Shown: piece by piece, positions 21,754-34,232 of the stretch
Position numbering within the stretch: the first letter of the stretch is position 1
Layout: each line of letters starts with the position of its first letter
From: Craterostigma plantagineum
Lineage: Eukaryota; Streptophyta; Magnoliopsida; Lamiales; Linderniaceae
Length of the DNA stretch: 64,000 bases
Direction: 5' to 3'
Assembly: GCA_027422505.1 (NCBI GenBank)
Contig: JAPQWV010000337.1
Location: 124,001 to 188,000, forward strand
Notes under the pieces: model-generated
What the model saw: the letters and a program-made list of their open reading frames with translations, nothing else
What the model was told of the DNA's origin: nothing
The model's database searches: none
Program-made: the position numbers and the translations under genes

Positions 21754-24700
21754 TTAACACCTTCTTTGAGAAAAACGTGCTGATTCGTTCACAGCCATAC
21801 TCAATTCAATATCTTTGCTTTTTAGCAAACAAACTCTATGCATTTCTTTTATTCACCTAGGGTTGAGTAGATCTTAGATAATATAAATATATGGTAGTCT
21901 ATTATTTTATACTTGAGTTAGCCTAGCTTAAAACAATCTCAGCATTGATGACCACAACAAGATTCAACTTAAACAGCAATCAAACAAGAACAGATCACGC
22001 ACATTCCAAGGATCCAACTACATCGATTTGTATTGGTGAGATAAACAAGATGATATACAAAACTGCCCCCTCACTTTTGTGCTTTTTTTTTTACTCTTTC
22101 TAATTTCACCAGCCAACTTTTAACGATTTTTGCAACTCATGGCGTTATCTCATTCTTTACCAGAAAACAATGAAATATTGTTCAGTAATGTCTCATCAAT
22201 CGCTGAAGCTTATCCAGTTCACTATTCAAAGGACGTTTCCATGGCCTTTACAGAACATTTAATCAGCACACGTTCTGCTTCACAGCCATTTCGTCGTTTC
22301 TCAAAATCACTTTCTACTTATAGCTTGTTTGTTTATAATAATTCACTTGAGAAGTGCGTTAATCTAAACCTATGTAAATTTGTTTAGAGATGTTATAAAT
22401 AAATTCGTGTTTTTAAACCTATTTACAAAACGAATCAACATGTAATAAACCATTTAAAATTTCTAACCGCATGAATCAAACAAGACATTCGTGGAGATAT
22501 TAGTTAGTCGACAATTTTAGAGAAATTATCCTTCCTGGCACTATTTAATTTAGTCGTGCTCAAGGTTCTCTTATGCTGTGGAAAGATGAATGATAATATA
22601 TATTGTATTATTTTACAAAGATGATTAAAAGATACTCTGGGAACTACTTCCAACGTGCAATAATTCCACAAATTTAATTTTGCTAAGAAGGGTTTTTCCA
22701 CCACTTCACTAATTTAGATGCATTTTCCCAAGCCCACCTTTCCCAGAAAACTACAATTGAACTGGCATAAAATCACGTTAACGAACATACAAGTTCTACC
22801 AATTGCCATTTCTTTTTCTTCTTAACTTTAAGACAGAATTTATTTAGTTTTATAGATAATTACATCCAAGTAAATTGAAATTATCTTAACCCTTTTCTGT
22901 TAAGAATTCTCACCGTGCTTGATTCTCTTCCCAACTCATCCCTTTCAATTTTTCATCTGCATTAAAAAGTTCATGTTGATCGGACAGAAAACAATTAAAT
23001 CAAGTTCGAAAAACAGCAGCCATTTGGACGAGATGACGTGGCTGAAAAGCTCAACGATTTCTACGTCGAAGAAGGAGGAGGATTTCAACATCTGATCACA
23101 GTTTCTAGTCTTTTTTTATTTTCGCTTCAATCGTGTTGACATGTTTGATTTACAATTTGATGATTGACACTACTAACATGATCGAGTGATGGTTGACCAT
23201 GACAGAAAATGGTTTCTTAATGCGTCCATCTATGTAATTATTAACTCCTAGGTTGTGATAACTATGAGTGAATTGAAAGATCAAAGTAGGGTTTTGTCTG
23301 AAAAAGATTCCTATTTGATATTCTATATATGCTATATGACTTATGAGGGGTTAGATTTGGATGAGCAAAGGGCTCTAGTTACCTGGAAAATTTGTGTTAA
23401 TAATGAGAAAATAAAAAAAAAAAAAGATTGAATCAAAATCTAATACACCTAGTGAAACGGACGCTGTGTGATTCCTCCTCTCCGACGCAGAAACCGTCGA
23501 AATTTTCGCAACCTCGATGAAATGTTTGCATCACCGATATAAAAATTGCATGAAAAACATAGCTTATGAATAAAGGTAAGGCAAGTGAAACATGTCCATA
23601 GAGGTAAAGATATAAAAAACTTGGTTTTAATTTATGAAGCTGTTAGCTTGTAAGAGATGATTATGCGATGCAATGTGGATTGGTTAGAAAAACACTTAAG
23701 TTTGAGGTATTTATATCAGAAGAGGGAATGGTTCAAAAGAATCATGAAGAAGCATATTCTTGATGTCTCCATAGATGTGTTTTATGGATATGAGTGGAGA
23801 GATTTTCGAGCTGCAAAATCACACATATATCTTTATGCAAAATGGGCCTCTGATTCCATCATAGATTGGATATCCCTTGAGGATATGCCATTTGCCAGTA
23901 TTTCTGCTATTACATGAGAAAAGAAAAATACATTTGTACCATTTCTTATACGGTGAGAGCTGTCGAATGGAGATTTGCTTCCAAGAATTACCTGCTTTTC
24001 ATTATAGTTCTTAGATGCTTATTCAGCACTGAGGATTTGTCCGAGAAACTACACTTTGAATCAACACCAACATCGTGTTCCACTGAGAAGGTATACATGT
24101 AAACAACATGCTTCACGTATCAGTAGTAATAACACAACACTTAGTCATATAAAAAGCTATAAATAGGTAAGTTCCGCGTTTCTATATGCATTTCTGAATC
24201 ATTAAGATGTTTAGCTATTCATTATATATCTTTAGTGTTCCTCCAATTTCTGATTGAGAATTACTTTTTCAGCAGCAGCAAAATCATACCACATTACTGC
24301 ATTAGCTAGAGAAAGGAGATTACAAATTTGTACATAAATATAAAAGCATATATGGGTACTATATGATGTTGATGGAAAATATAACGAAATTTAATGGTGC
24401 GTTTGGTTTGCAGAATTCGGTAGGAAATGAAAAGGAAAGGTGTAGAGATACAACGATGAAAGTGGGCAACCCATAAGTTAGAGACATTACTTGTTCTTCC
24501 GGGTTTTTCGGCCTCTTCCCAACCCACGTTCTTGCCCACTTATCACGTTCTCCATATTCCCATGTTCCCGCCATGCATCTCATTCGTTGTGCGTCGTCCT
24601 GATTATTTGGACCTACACCTCTTCCACGTTCTATCCCTACTTAGTCAAGTGAGCGGCTAATGGTCTTGCTCGGGTAACTTCCAGAATGGGAAGAGGTCGG

Positions 24701-24823
24701 GATAAAGCTCACTCGGGCAGCCATGCCATCGGGCGGCTCGGCTCTCTTTCTAGCCTTTTTCCTAGGAATGCTCGGGCACTCTTTCCTTCAGCCATGCCCT
24801 CGGGATTTTCTCGCCTCATTTAT
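21754..24823. other. Intergenic region without a recognisable gene
   Basis: About 3 kb of AT-rich DNA with short ORFs only (for example 22130-22387 and 23657-23917), none with known motifs. TGGTGCGTTTGGTTTGC at about 24395 resembles the end of a PIF/Harbinger MITE, but no partner end was found. Confidence 0.45.
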
Positions 24824-25055
24824 CGAGGACTTTTGTATCCTCAATTCAACCAAGGTCTTCAAAATCGTGCCTCAATCCGAGGGCTTTGTATCCTTGATTA
24901 AATCAAGTCTTCAAAATCGTGCTTCAATCCGAGGGCTTTGTATCCTTGATTCAATCAAAATTTTCAAAATCGTGCCTCAATCAGAGAGCGATCAAGTTTT
25001 TCAAAATCTTGCTCCATCCGAGGATTTTGTATCCTTGATTCAATCAAGGTTTTTG
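24824..25055 (+). repeat. Minisatellite, about 52-bp unit, just before the pararetrovirus copy
   Basis: About four copies of a unit containing TTCAAAATCGTGCCTCAATC and GGGCTTTGTATCCTTGATTC. The CAAAATC landmark recurs at 24860, 24912, 24965 and 25002, giving spacings of 52, 53 and 37, so one unit is shortened. It ends in GTATATATAATATTTTCC, about 100 bp before the viral primer site, and may belong to the viral intergenic region. Confidence 0.8.
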
Positions 25056-25160
25056 TATATATAATATTTTCCTTTTTGAAAAAACCGGTTCGATAGGTTA
25101 ACAACGCCACGTACCGTTAATCATTATTTTTGTAAAGTTTTTCATAAAGATCCGTCCAGA

Positions 25161-25177
25161 TGGTATCAGAGCCATGG
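25161..25177 (+). other. Caulimovirid minus-strand primer-binding site
   Basis: TGGTATCAGAGCCATGG matches the tRNA-Met complementary site that marks position 1 of caulimovirid genomes. Confidence 0.85.
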
Positions 25178-25362
25178 TGGATGTATTAAGAAGTTAAGGT
25201 GTAGTTTAGCGTCCAATTCATATGAATTTGATGCGACGAAAAAATACTGTTAAAACAGTATTGAAGAGGAATATGATATTCCTCAAGATTTAGACAAATT
25301 AAATCGTTGTACAGTTCCTAAGATATATTATAAAATAATTAGGAACCTTCGATAAATTAGGT

Positions 25363-26107
25363 TTGAAACAGGTAATCAAAACTACCGAAGAAACTATCTC
25401 TTTAAACAACGAAGAGATGGTTATTAGGCTAAGTAATAGAGAATTAGAAAAATATAGAAGAAACCATAAGTTTATCCATATTGGGTTAATTCAAGTTGCT
25501 TTTAAACCTTTGACTTTAGAAGGTTTATCTGAGAGTTTTATAGCACCTCTTAGAGACGGTAGAATTATTGACTGGAAACAATCCCTTATGGGAATAATTC
25601 AGTCTAGTTTAGTGCATGGCCCAGTATACTTTAACGTATACCCAAATCTCGAATTATAATTAACCTATGTCAATATATTGGATGCCTTGACATCAAATGT
25701 CAAAACTCACGGATACAACAACGCTCCAGGATTGGAAGTTTTGTGTATCCGTTATAGGATTTATTATAAGCCATTATATACGCTTAATCCACAGTATAAA
25801 TTTGTGGATAAAGCCTATAAACGAAACTATTCTTATAGAAACCAATTTTAGTAGATCTAATATTACAACTCGAAGATCTATAAAATGGAAAGAAATCCGA
25901 TTCCCAGAAAATTGGATAATCGAAAGAGCTATGCTTCTTCAGCCCAAAACTAAGAACAGTCATACTCAAATTATACAGATAACCGATGAAACTCGTAAAT
26001 ACAATTTGAACAAAGTCGAAGATATATCGAAGTCAAATTCCCTAGGTCTAGAATTTCTAGATCAGACTCATCTCACTATCATATATCACCATGTGATTGT
26101 AGGATAA
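25363..26107 (+). pseudogene. Pararetroviral movement protein, broken
   Basis: Two ORFs in different frames (25363-25659 and 25697-26107) cover the 30K-type movement protein. The first includes the family's HIGLIQVAFKPLTLEG and GPVYFNVYP landmarks; the second includes IKWKEIRFPENWI. The frame break lies between 25659 and 25700. Movement proteins open plasmodesmata for virus spread; this copy cannot encode an intact one. Confidence 0.85.
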
Positions 26108-26269
26108 AATCTCCCTCTAGAGCCTCGACTTCTCAATTAAGAGAATCAACCTCTAGTGATTATCTGCAAAATAAAGTAGAAGAACTAAGTTTAATTCTGA
26201 TAATATTGTTAATGGAGTTCTTCAAAATCAAGACGAGGAAATAACCGAGTCTGGAATGAATTTTCATGT

Positions 26270-27960
26270 TTAATGGATTTATACCCAAATTGATTTTAGT
26301 AAGGGTTCACCGGCAAGAAAGAAATTTCAACAAGAATTTAATTTACCCAAATGGGAACCTTTTCGAGAATGGTTTTTGAAAGCTTTAATAAAGAGGATAA
26401 AATTATTATCCAAGAAAAATTTTATACTGATTTGTCAAAACGGGAATTTACCTTTTATTCCCCGTTTTTTAACAAAATATTTAAAATTATGATTTCCTTG
26501 AAAGCAATTATAAGCTTTTAAGGGGGAAAACATTACTTCAGTTTATCATCCTCAAACTAGTTTTCAAACGGAAAAAGAAAACGAAATTAGCTATTATAAT
26601 GCTTTTCAAAAATTATTTGACACCGATACACTTATCGTGGCTATACATAATAATTATCTTTTAAAACAACAAAATTATACTAATATGTATGTTATTGTTT
26701 TAGGATAACGAATTCTTTACTTAGGAAAAATATGAAGAAATTTCGTCTTCAATAAAAGATATTAAAAATAATCGTTTACCGAATTTGGAACAGTTAACAC
26801 TGCTTCTCAAAGTATTCAACATCCTCCTGAGATTATTGATTTTAAATCTAAATCGATATCGCATATCGAAAATTTACTTGAAGAAAAATTTAATTGTCTG
26901 AAGCTTAACACTTTAAGTGAAGAGTTTGAAGATCAATTAGAAAATTCTAATGATATTCAAAATATTTTTAACGAAGAAGCTTAAACATGCAAAATATGCA
27001 GATAAGCCAATTCAAAGAAAATGTTACTACCCTAGGCCAACTCCTCAAGAAATATTGTTCGAAGAACAAGTATTTATGCTCAACAATTCGTATAGCGGAA
27101 GAAGCATATACGAATGGCATTTAGACGGTTATACCGAAAGACAAATCTATAACACGATTCATAGGATGCTCATGTATAGCACGATTTGCAAAGCTAATCA
27201 AAATAATGAAAAAGCTGTTGCAAAAATGATCGTGCTGGCTTTAATGGTCAGTTAAAAGGATTGTGGGATAATTATTTATCTCAATATGAAAAAGATGATA
27301 TCTAGCAAACCGTAAAAGAAGAAAACGGTCAACATGTGGATAATCTGTGTATACATTATGTGTAAATATCATTGAACACTTTACAGTCCGATGGTCTGAT
27401 AGTTCTAAAAATATCATAACTCTTCTCCAAAATCTTAGGTGTAAAACTCTTACATCTTTTAGATGGTATAAAGATACATTTCTTATCCGAGTCATGGAAC
27501 TCCTTGAGTCAAATAGCACTCACTGGAAAATCTAAATTTACAGATGGCCTACCTTCACTCTTTGCAGAAAGAGAAGGAATAACCTTAGGAAATAAGAATC
27601 AAGCATTGATTACAACTCCTATACCTACGGAAAACTTATAGGTACTTGTATACAAGAAGGATTAGCTTTATGTAATGTAATAAAGCTGAACAAACAAGTC
27701 AAGAGATATTCTCTTGATGAAAAGAAACAATAGGAGAATTCTGTGGCCAATTTTCTTATACGAGACAATCTCGTAAAGAACATAAAACAAAAAAATATTC
27801 TTCTAAATAATATGAAAGAAGAAAAATCGAAAAATTAAAAGAAGAGAACAAATTTCTCTAAAGACAATTACCAAAATAGAAAAAAAATTCCTCCAATTGT
27901 TTGCCGAAAATGCAGTAAAATTGGTCACAAAGCAAAAACTTGCTGGACCAAAAAGAAGAT
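26270..27960 (+). pseudogene. Pararetroviral coat-protein region with zinc knuckle, broken
   Basis: The capsid core is recognisable at 26950-27300 (YYPRPTPQEILFEEQ, IYEWHLDGYTERQI). A CCHC knuckle, CRKCSKIGHKAKTC, is encoded at about 27900-27945. Many stops separate the pieces. Confidence 0.8.
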
Positions 27961-28612
27961 CAATAGTTTAAATATCGATAGCGATCTGAAAGAATCACTA
28001 TAAAAAATCCTCCTCGAATCTGATAGTGAATAGGAATACTCTTTGAATCATGAAAACAACATCATCGAAGATATTTCATCAGATTCTGATGAACGTCGAA
28101 ATTTTTAGATAGGACAGCCCTGTTCCAAAAAATCCGATAGTTCAGAATCTGAACTAGAAGATAATAATTTATATCAAATTATATCCCAATTTCAAGAAGT
28201 CAACGTTCTTGACAATAATCGTTTTGAAATATTAAAAGAAATAGATGATTCAGATTTAAAAAAATCTGATCATAGAAAGAATAATTCAAAAAGAGGAAGA
28301 GACTTCTAAAGAAGTTATTCCTAAGTCTGAATCATATAGTATGACCAAAGTAACGAATTTTCTTCATAATAAAAATAAATTTAATAAACTTGAATCTCCA
28401 GTTAATATCAAAGATTTATCGTTAATCTTAAAACTGAAATTTAAGACTTAAAATTAAGTTCTATTGACTTGGAAAGAAGATTTTCTAGGTTAGAAAAAAG
28501 TAAAGAAATTTCTGACGAATCTTCAATATTTATGAAGTATTTGCTAGTACCTCTGAAAATGTCGAAAATGATAATTTCTTTCAAACATTAGAGTTTTCCC
28601 AAAAAATGGTTA

Positions 28613-28840
28613 GTGAAAATATCACTGCTAATTGATGGGAATTTTCAAAAAACTTTAATTGCATTAATTGATAGTGGAGCAGATTTAAACTGCATCCAAG
28701 AGGGTATTATTCCTACCCAATATTTCCATAAAACAGCCCATTCTCTTAGCTTTGCAAGTGGAAAAAGGTTACAAATTAATTACAAAATACCTAAGGCTTT
28801 TGCAAAACTAAGGTATATATTTCTACGTCATTCTTGCTAG
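28613..28840 (+). pseudogene. Pararetroviral aspartic protease fragment
   Basis: The active-site motif DSGA is at about 28670-28681 (context ALIDSGADLNCIQEG). The fragment ends at a stop at 28840, and the following pol part is in another frame. Confidence 0.82.
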
Positions 28841-29820
28841 TCAAGAATATTATGAATCAAGTAATTCTCGGTACTCCATTTCTTAGGATAATATTTCCTA
28901 TTAAAAATATTGATGAATATGGATTCAAAGGAACCTTCGAAAATAAAGAAGTATACTTTGAATTTATTACTGAACCTTTTTCAAGAATTCTTAATGAAAT
29001 TAAGGATTCTATTCTTATTAAAGCAAAAGAAAACAAGATAAATTACCTGAAACAAGAAATCAGTAAACTTACGATTGAGGATAAACTCCAAAATCCTAAG
29101 TTACAAGAAAAGACTAAATTATTACATAACCAATTTAAGTTGCAAATATGTACGATCTACCCAATGCATTTTGGGACAGAAAGAAACATATTGTTTCTTT
29201 ACTATACGAATAAGATTTTAGTGAGAAAAATATTCCCACCAAAGATCGCCCTTGTCAAATGAATTCCGAATTATTAAAATTATGTAAAAAAGAAATAGCT
29301 TCTCTTTTACAGAAAGATTAAATAAAACCTTCGAAATCTCCTTGGTCGTGCACTGCATTTTATGTTAATAACCATGCGGAAAAAGAAAGGGCAACACACA
29401 TGTTAGTTATTAATTGTATACCTTAAATAAAGTTTTGAAATGGATTAGGTATCCTATTCCGAATATAAAAGATCTTTTAGATCGATTATTTGATGCCGGT
29501 TTTTGGCAAATTCAAATTGCCAAAAAAGATAGATATAAAACTGTTTTAGTCCCAATTGGACAATTTGAGTGGAACGTTATGCCTTTTGGTTTAAAAAACG
29601 CTCCCACTGAATTTCAAAATATTATGAACCATATTTTTATTCCTTATAGTATTTATTATGTTTATATTGACGATATTCTAATATTTTCTAAAGATATAGA
29701 AACTCATTTTAAGCATCTTGAAATTTTCAAGAATATTATTATTCAAAATGGATTGGTAATATCTAGTAAAAAGTTGGAACTATTTCAAACAAAGTTAGAT
29801 TTCTAGGTCATACTATCGAG
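28834..29820 (+). pseudogene. Pararetroviral reverse transcriptase, broken
   Basis: The N-terminal part lies at 28834-29262 (VILGTPFLR) and the palm core at 29414-29806, with MPFGLKNAPTEFQ and the catalytic YIDDIL at 29663-29680. Frame breaks occur between 29262 and 29414 and again after 29806. Confidence 0.87.
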
Positions 29821-30280
29821 AAAGGTAGTGTTAACCCTATTGACAGAAGTATTGAGTTTGCGTCCAACTTTCCAGATCAAATTCTTGACAAAACTAAACT
29901 TCAAAGATTTTTAGGGAGTCTTAATTATATTTCTCCCAAAATATCTTGCGATTGATACCTCTATTTTATATGATAGATTGAAAAGGGATTCCTTATCGGT
30001 GGACAAATAGTCACATTGAAGCAACTAAGAAACTTAAAAGTACGGTTACACATTTACCATGTCTAATGCTTGCTAACCCTAGTTGGCAAAAAATTATTGA
30101 GACTGATGCGTCTGATTTAGGATTAGGAGGAAACATAAATCAAATTTCTCCAGAAGATAAAAAAGAATATTTGGTAAGATTCCATTCAGGATGCATCAAT
30201 ATGACATATCAACATTCGAGATGTCAATACATAGCACGTGAAAGGTGTCAATTAAAAAAGCATAATCTCATATGTCGATG
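29820..30280 (+). pseudogene. Pararetroviral RNase H start, truncated
   Basis: TDASDLGLGG at about 30107 marks the first RNase H catalytic Asp. Viral similarity fades after about 30200 and the remaining RNase H motifs are absent. Confidence 0.75.
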
Positions 30281-30850
30281 ATTGTCATATATATATACAC
30301 TTCACGTATAAGTGACGCTGCCCTGAAACTAGTCGATGGATGTATGGTGGGAAGTGAAAGCGATGATCCTTGTGAACGGACCATACCCAAACTGGTTAGG
30401 CACCTATAAGAAGTCAAAACTAGACGGCACAATGAAAACAAATTCAAGTAATGGATTAATTAAATATCTATCTTAAGAATACGACATCAATTAATAATGC
30501 GTAGATAAATACTTGAGTTTCCTCCAAGAAGCGAAATATTTGCACTCACTACTTACAATAGTATCTAACTCTTTGAAGTGTAGGACTCTCTTGACATGAC
30601 CAGATGTGGTAGTTTATAGATGAGAAATTGAAAAGATTCGTAACTCATGGCCACTTATCATGTGAAGAGCTTGCCGGAATCAGACCACCACACAAATATT
30701 TTCGGGCACGACCATTTTCCTAGGGCTAAAGGTTAAACGTAGTGGTCTTTTCTAAATCATGACTACTTGAGTAGAAAATTTTCGTATGTACTTGATTTTT
30801 TTACAACGTTGGATAATTTAATGGAGTTGGATTATGTTCCAACCTCTTTG
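30281..30850. other. Spacer with no recognisable feature
   Basis: 570 bp. A TATATATATACACTTC stretch at about 30285-30300 could be viral or host. I see no gene or clear repeat. Confidence 0.4.
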
Positions 30851-30854
30851 TAAA

Positions 30855-31225
30855 ACTCGGTCTAGACGCCTAGGCCGCACCTAGGCGCTAAGCGGCCCCT
30901 CCGCGGTGATATTCAGTTAGGAGGCCGATCAGTCTACTAGGCGGACGATTAAATGGTCCCAATTTCTTTTTTTTTTTTTTTGTGGAGAAATTTGTTTTGG
31001 ATATATTTAATTGTGGAGGAAATTTTTTACTAAATACAAAAAGAAAAAACATTATAGGGATTGAACTTATTTATTTAGATGGATAAATTTAAGATACCCT
31101 TACTTTGGTTTAGCATATAAACAACAATAATAATAAATATACCGATTAATTTCTTCCTAGAAAGTGCCTAGGCGGTCTCGACACTAGGCCCCTTTTCGGA
31201 CGTCCGACTAGCGCATAGCTATTGG
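30855..31225. repeat. CCTAGGCG-rich dispersed repeat
   Basis: GC-rich ends built on the palindrome-like GCGCCTAGGC (GACGCCTAGGCCGCACCTAGG on the left, GTGCCTAGGCGGTC on the right) flank an AT-rich core. This resembles a MITE or other small dispersed repeat. Exact ends and any TSD were not resolved. Confidence 0.45.
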
Positions 31226-31309
31226 TTTCAACATTAATGAGTAGGGATCCCTAATTAAATAAGGAATGACCAAATATCCCCATTTGCATTAGCCATGGTT
31301 TGAGTTGTT

Positions 31310-31865
31310 AAATTCCATTAGCAACGGGTTCAACTCTCATTACTGCGTTTATCGGGCTCAGAGCGGGCGAAGTATACACAGATTAGGGATCGGGGTGGGT
31401 CTGAAGCGGGTTTGCCGGGACCTGGAACCCACCTCGTTTATTATTTTATGGAACCGGGACCCCGTCCCGCCGGCCTCAAGAAAAACCCGTCCCGCCTCGA
31501 CGCCGGATAAGCCGGATCTGGCGGGTCTGACCCGCGAGACTTGGTTGCTTTATTATATCTTTATATAATTATATATTATATTTTGTAAGTTTTAAATTGA
31601 TATATCTTTATATAATTATATATTATATTTCTATTATATAAATATGTAAATGTTATATAAATATATTTATTTAATATATAATTATATATTTCGAATATAT
31701 GTATGAAATTATATATAAATATAAATCGGGTGAGTTTGAGGTCGGGGTTCGAGGAGAGATTAGCCGGACTCAAGACCCGTAACCCGAATATTGAAAATAT
31801 ACCCGCCCCATTAGGAGCGGGTTCTGGCGGGTTCGGGTTCTTCCCACCCCATTGTCATCCCTTGA
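31310..31865. repeat. GCGGGT-rich dispersed repeat (MITE-like)
   Basis: GC-rich flanks with many CGGGTC/GACCCG words surround a TA-rich core that repeats ATATCTTTATATAATTATAT twice. The right end CCCCATTGTCATCCCT matches the usual end of a common plant GGGGCGGGT MITE. The left end is diverged. Confidence 0.45.
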
Positions 31866-31942
31866 CGGAGTGTGGTCGTCATGTAATTTGAAGTGAAATA
31901 AAATTCACATCCAATTGAATTAAATTAGTGTATAAATAGTGT

Positions 31943-32175
31943 GATGTTTTTTCTTGAATAACCCGGTAAACCCTGGTCTTAGACCAGGTAAACCCCGGGT
32001 TGACGTGATAGCTTGCAAACAACGTTAATCAGGTTAGCCATACTAGGACAAGTTCATATGTGAGAGGCTCAACTCAAAGTATTTGATAGCCAGGAAAAGT
32101 CGAACCTATAGCCTACCCCTCCAAAAACTTTGAGTGCCTCAACTTGACCATTAGACCAAGCATCGTTGGCTAGTA
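31943..32175 (-). repeat. tRNA-derived SINE with palindromic 3' end
   Basis: On the minus strand an A-box GCTTGGTCTAATGG and a B-box AGGTTCGACTT are spaced as in tRNA-derived SINEs. The 3' part holds a strong palindrome (CTGGTCTTAGACCAG, with flanking GGTAAACC arms) and ends in AAGAAAAAAC. Confidence 0.55.
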
Positions 32176-33224
32176 GTGAGATATTTTATATACCTCCTGA
32201 ATTGTTTAGGGGTGATCAAATGTCGGTTAACCGAGCGAACCGGACCGAACCGAAACCGAAGTTTCGGTACGTCCGAATACCGAACCGAAAAATTTCGGTT
32301 CGGTATTCAGTTTTCATTTTGATAAACGAAAAAAATTGGGTTCGGTTTCGGTTTATTACCTCGGTAAACGAAGCAAACCGAAAAACCGAATTCTATTATT
32401 TTATCATATATATTATTATATAACATATATAATGATTTATTATTATATGTCTTATATTAATAAAATATCTGATCGCAAGCGTGTACTTTAAGATATTAAA
32501 TAAAGATTTGTGCGAGTAGGTCAAGTAATAATTAAAACGAATATGTTATAACTAGCACCACGCGCGATAGGCAGTGTACCGTCGTTTGTAGAATAGCCAT
32601 AGCAAGTATCCGAGTATCGAACACGAGGAATAAATTGAGGACTAGTAATAACCTATCAATTTGATATTTAGCCTAAATAAATATTTTTTTAGTTGTATTT
32701 TGATTTATAAAATAAATTCTAACAAAACCTAAAGCTTGAACACAACTTAAATATTAAAAAAAAAACTTTTACATAAAACAAATGTGCTCGGGATCGAATC
32801 CCGCTAGGTATCATTGACGAGACCGTAAATTATCATTAATACAAAAATAATGACTAAGTCGCGGTAATTCGTACTCACGCCCAATTTGTTGTCGCCCTAG
32901 ACGGTTATGAGAATATATATTAATTTACCTACAGCGAGGATCGATTATTTGCCGTCGCCCTATAATCGAACTCCTATCATTTTATAAAAGGCCTAATCGT
33001 TTTTTCGTTTTTCTAGCTGTCGCCCCTAAAACGATATTACCACGAAACACATCAACACATAGACATATCGAAGTGATATTCAATCCAGCATATAGACATA
33101 CTGAATTGAAGAACAAAATCATAAATGATAAATAGCCAACATTCATGTTCACGAGTATTATACGTCCAATATTTCTACCTAGCGTTCATTTCATCCCAAG
33201 CACACGATAAACTTAGCTACTCTA

Positions 33225-33457
33225 TGATGGAAACAAGAGAATACGTGCCGATGAGGCTTGGCTCTACTGTTCAAGCTGAGGCGCTTAGGGTCATGTTGGG
33301 AGAGGTCATGGGTTCGAATCTTATCACTGTGACATTTTCCTAGGCATGCCCACATGGGCCCAGACATGTACGATTGACCTGGTCGGCCTTCATAGTAGGT
33401 AGTGGGTCGGCCCCGGTGTTTCATCATCGTCTTTCCCCGTTTACCAAAAAAGAAAAA
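33225..33457 (+). repeat. tRNA-derived SINE inside the solo LTR
   Basis: A-box-like GGCTTGGCTCTACTG and strong B-box GGGTTCGAATC at about 33309-33319. The body runs to CCCGTTTACCAAAAAAGAAAAAAAAAAG at 33430-33457. The A-rich end copies the LINE ending at 706-717. Confidence 0.65.
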
Positions 33458-34232
33458 AAAAAGATAATACGTAAATATCAAAGATGAAGACATAGTTTCT
33501 TCCCTGATATTTGGCTCGTATCACGTCGCATCCGTCAATGTCTCCCATTCGTGAATAGGTTCTGCCTCACGTCTCTTCTCAACCCGTATGCGTACTGCTG
33601 CGCTCCACTGCGTGTGTGTGCTGCGTGAGCTTCAGTTGCCCGCTGCCCTACGTGCGTACGTCGTTGAATGATTTCGTCGAGCGGGTGGTGAGCGACCGAA
33701 GATGGCTGCCGTTTCAACTCATTCTGCTGTCCCTCAGCGCGAGCAGCCCCCGGAGCAGCGAACTCTTTTTCTTCCTCAGCCGTGTATGCTTGTAAATGCT
33801 TCAATTAGCTCAGAGGAGGTTGCGGGAGTTCGACGTGGCAGCGGTGAACTTGGAGTGCGAATCTGAACCGGCAGCTGCGAGCTTCAATTTCTCCCAGCTG
33901 TGAAGTGCTCGATGAGTTCCTTGAGAGCTGCGTGCTTTGAGATGGGTGCCTGAGAGGTGTATGCTTCAGATGGGCTTGGTGTGTGTTGGAGCGGTGGTTG
34001 AGAGATGGATGCTTGATGGTTGGGGCGTACATTGATGTGAGTTTGAGGGGAGAGGTGGTTGCAAGATGGTGAAGTCCGATCGCCACTCTTCTCCAAGATT
34101 GGCCATTCTTTTATAGAGTTCACATGGGTAGAACCATAGAAGACATGTGACTGATTTTCTGCATAAAACATGAATTCTTTTCGGCTGTTAAAACTCCCCA
34201 TTTTCAGCAATAACTTAGGTAGTGGAGGCTTC

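Larger units (their letters stand above)
25161..30280 (+). mobile_element. Endogenous pararetrovirus (Caulimoviridae, petuvirus/florendovirus-like), decayed
   Basis: An old viral copy in the plant genome. It starts at the tRNA-Met primer site TGGTATCAGAGCCATGG (25161-25177). In one direction follow pieces of movement protein, coat protein with zinc knuckle, aspartic protease, reverse transcriptase and the start of RNase H. That single-polyprotein order fits petuviruses and florendoviruses. Stops and frame changes occur in every part, and the copy ends inside RNase H near 30280, so it is incomplete. No LTRs or integrase are present, which separates it from Ty3 elements. Confidence 0.88.

Noticed and set aside
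23657..23917. 86-codon ORF in gene-poor DNA
   Set aside because: Trp-rich but with no recognisable domain, promoter or neighbouring exon. Not supported as a gene.
24395..24680. PIF/Harbinger MITE starting at TGGTGCGTTTGGTTTGC
   Set aside because: No complementary right end or 3-bp duplication within the next 700 bp.
25161..30280. Ty3 retrotransposon instead of a pararetrovirus
   Set aside because: There are no LTRs and no integrase, and a 30K-type movement-protein relic lies upstream of the coat region.
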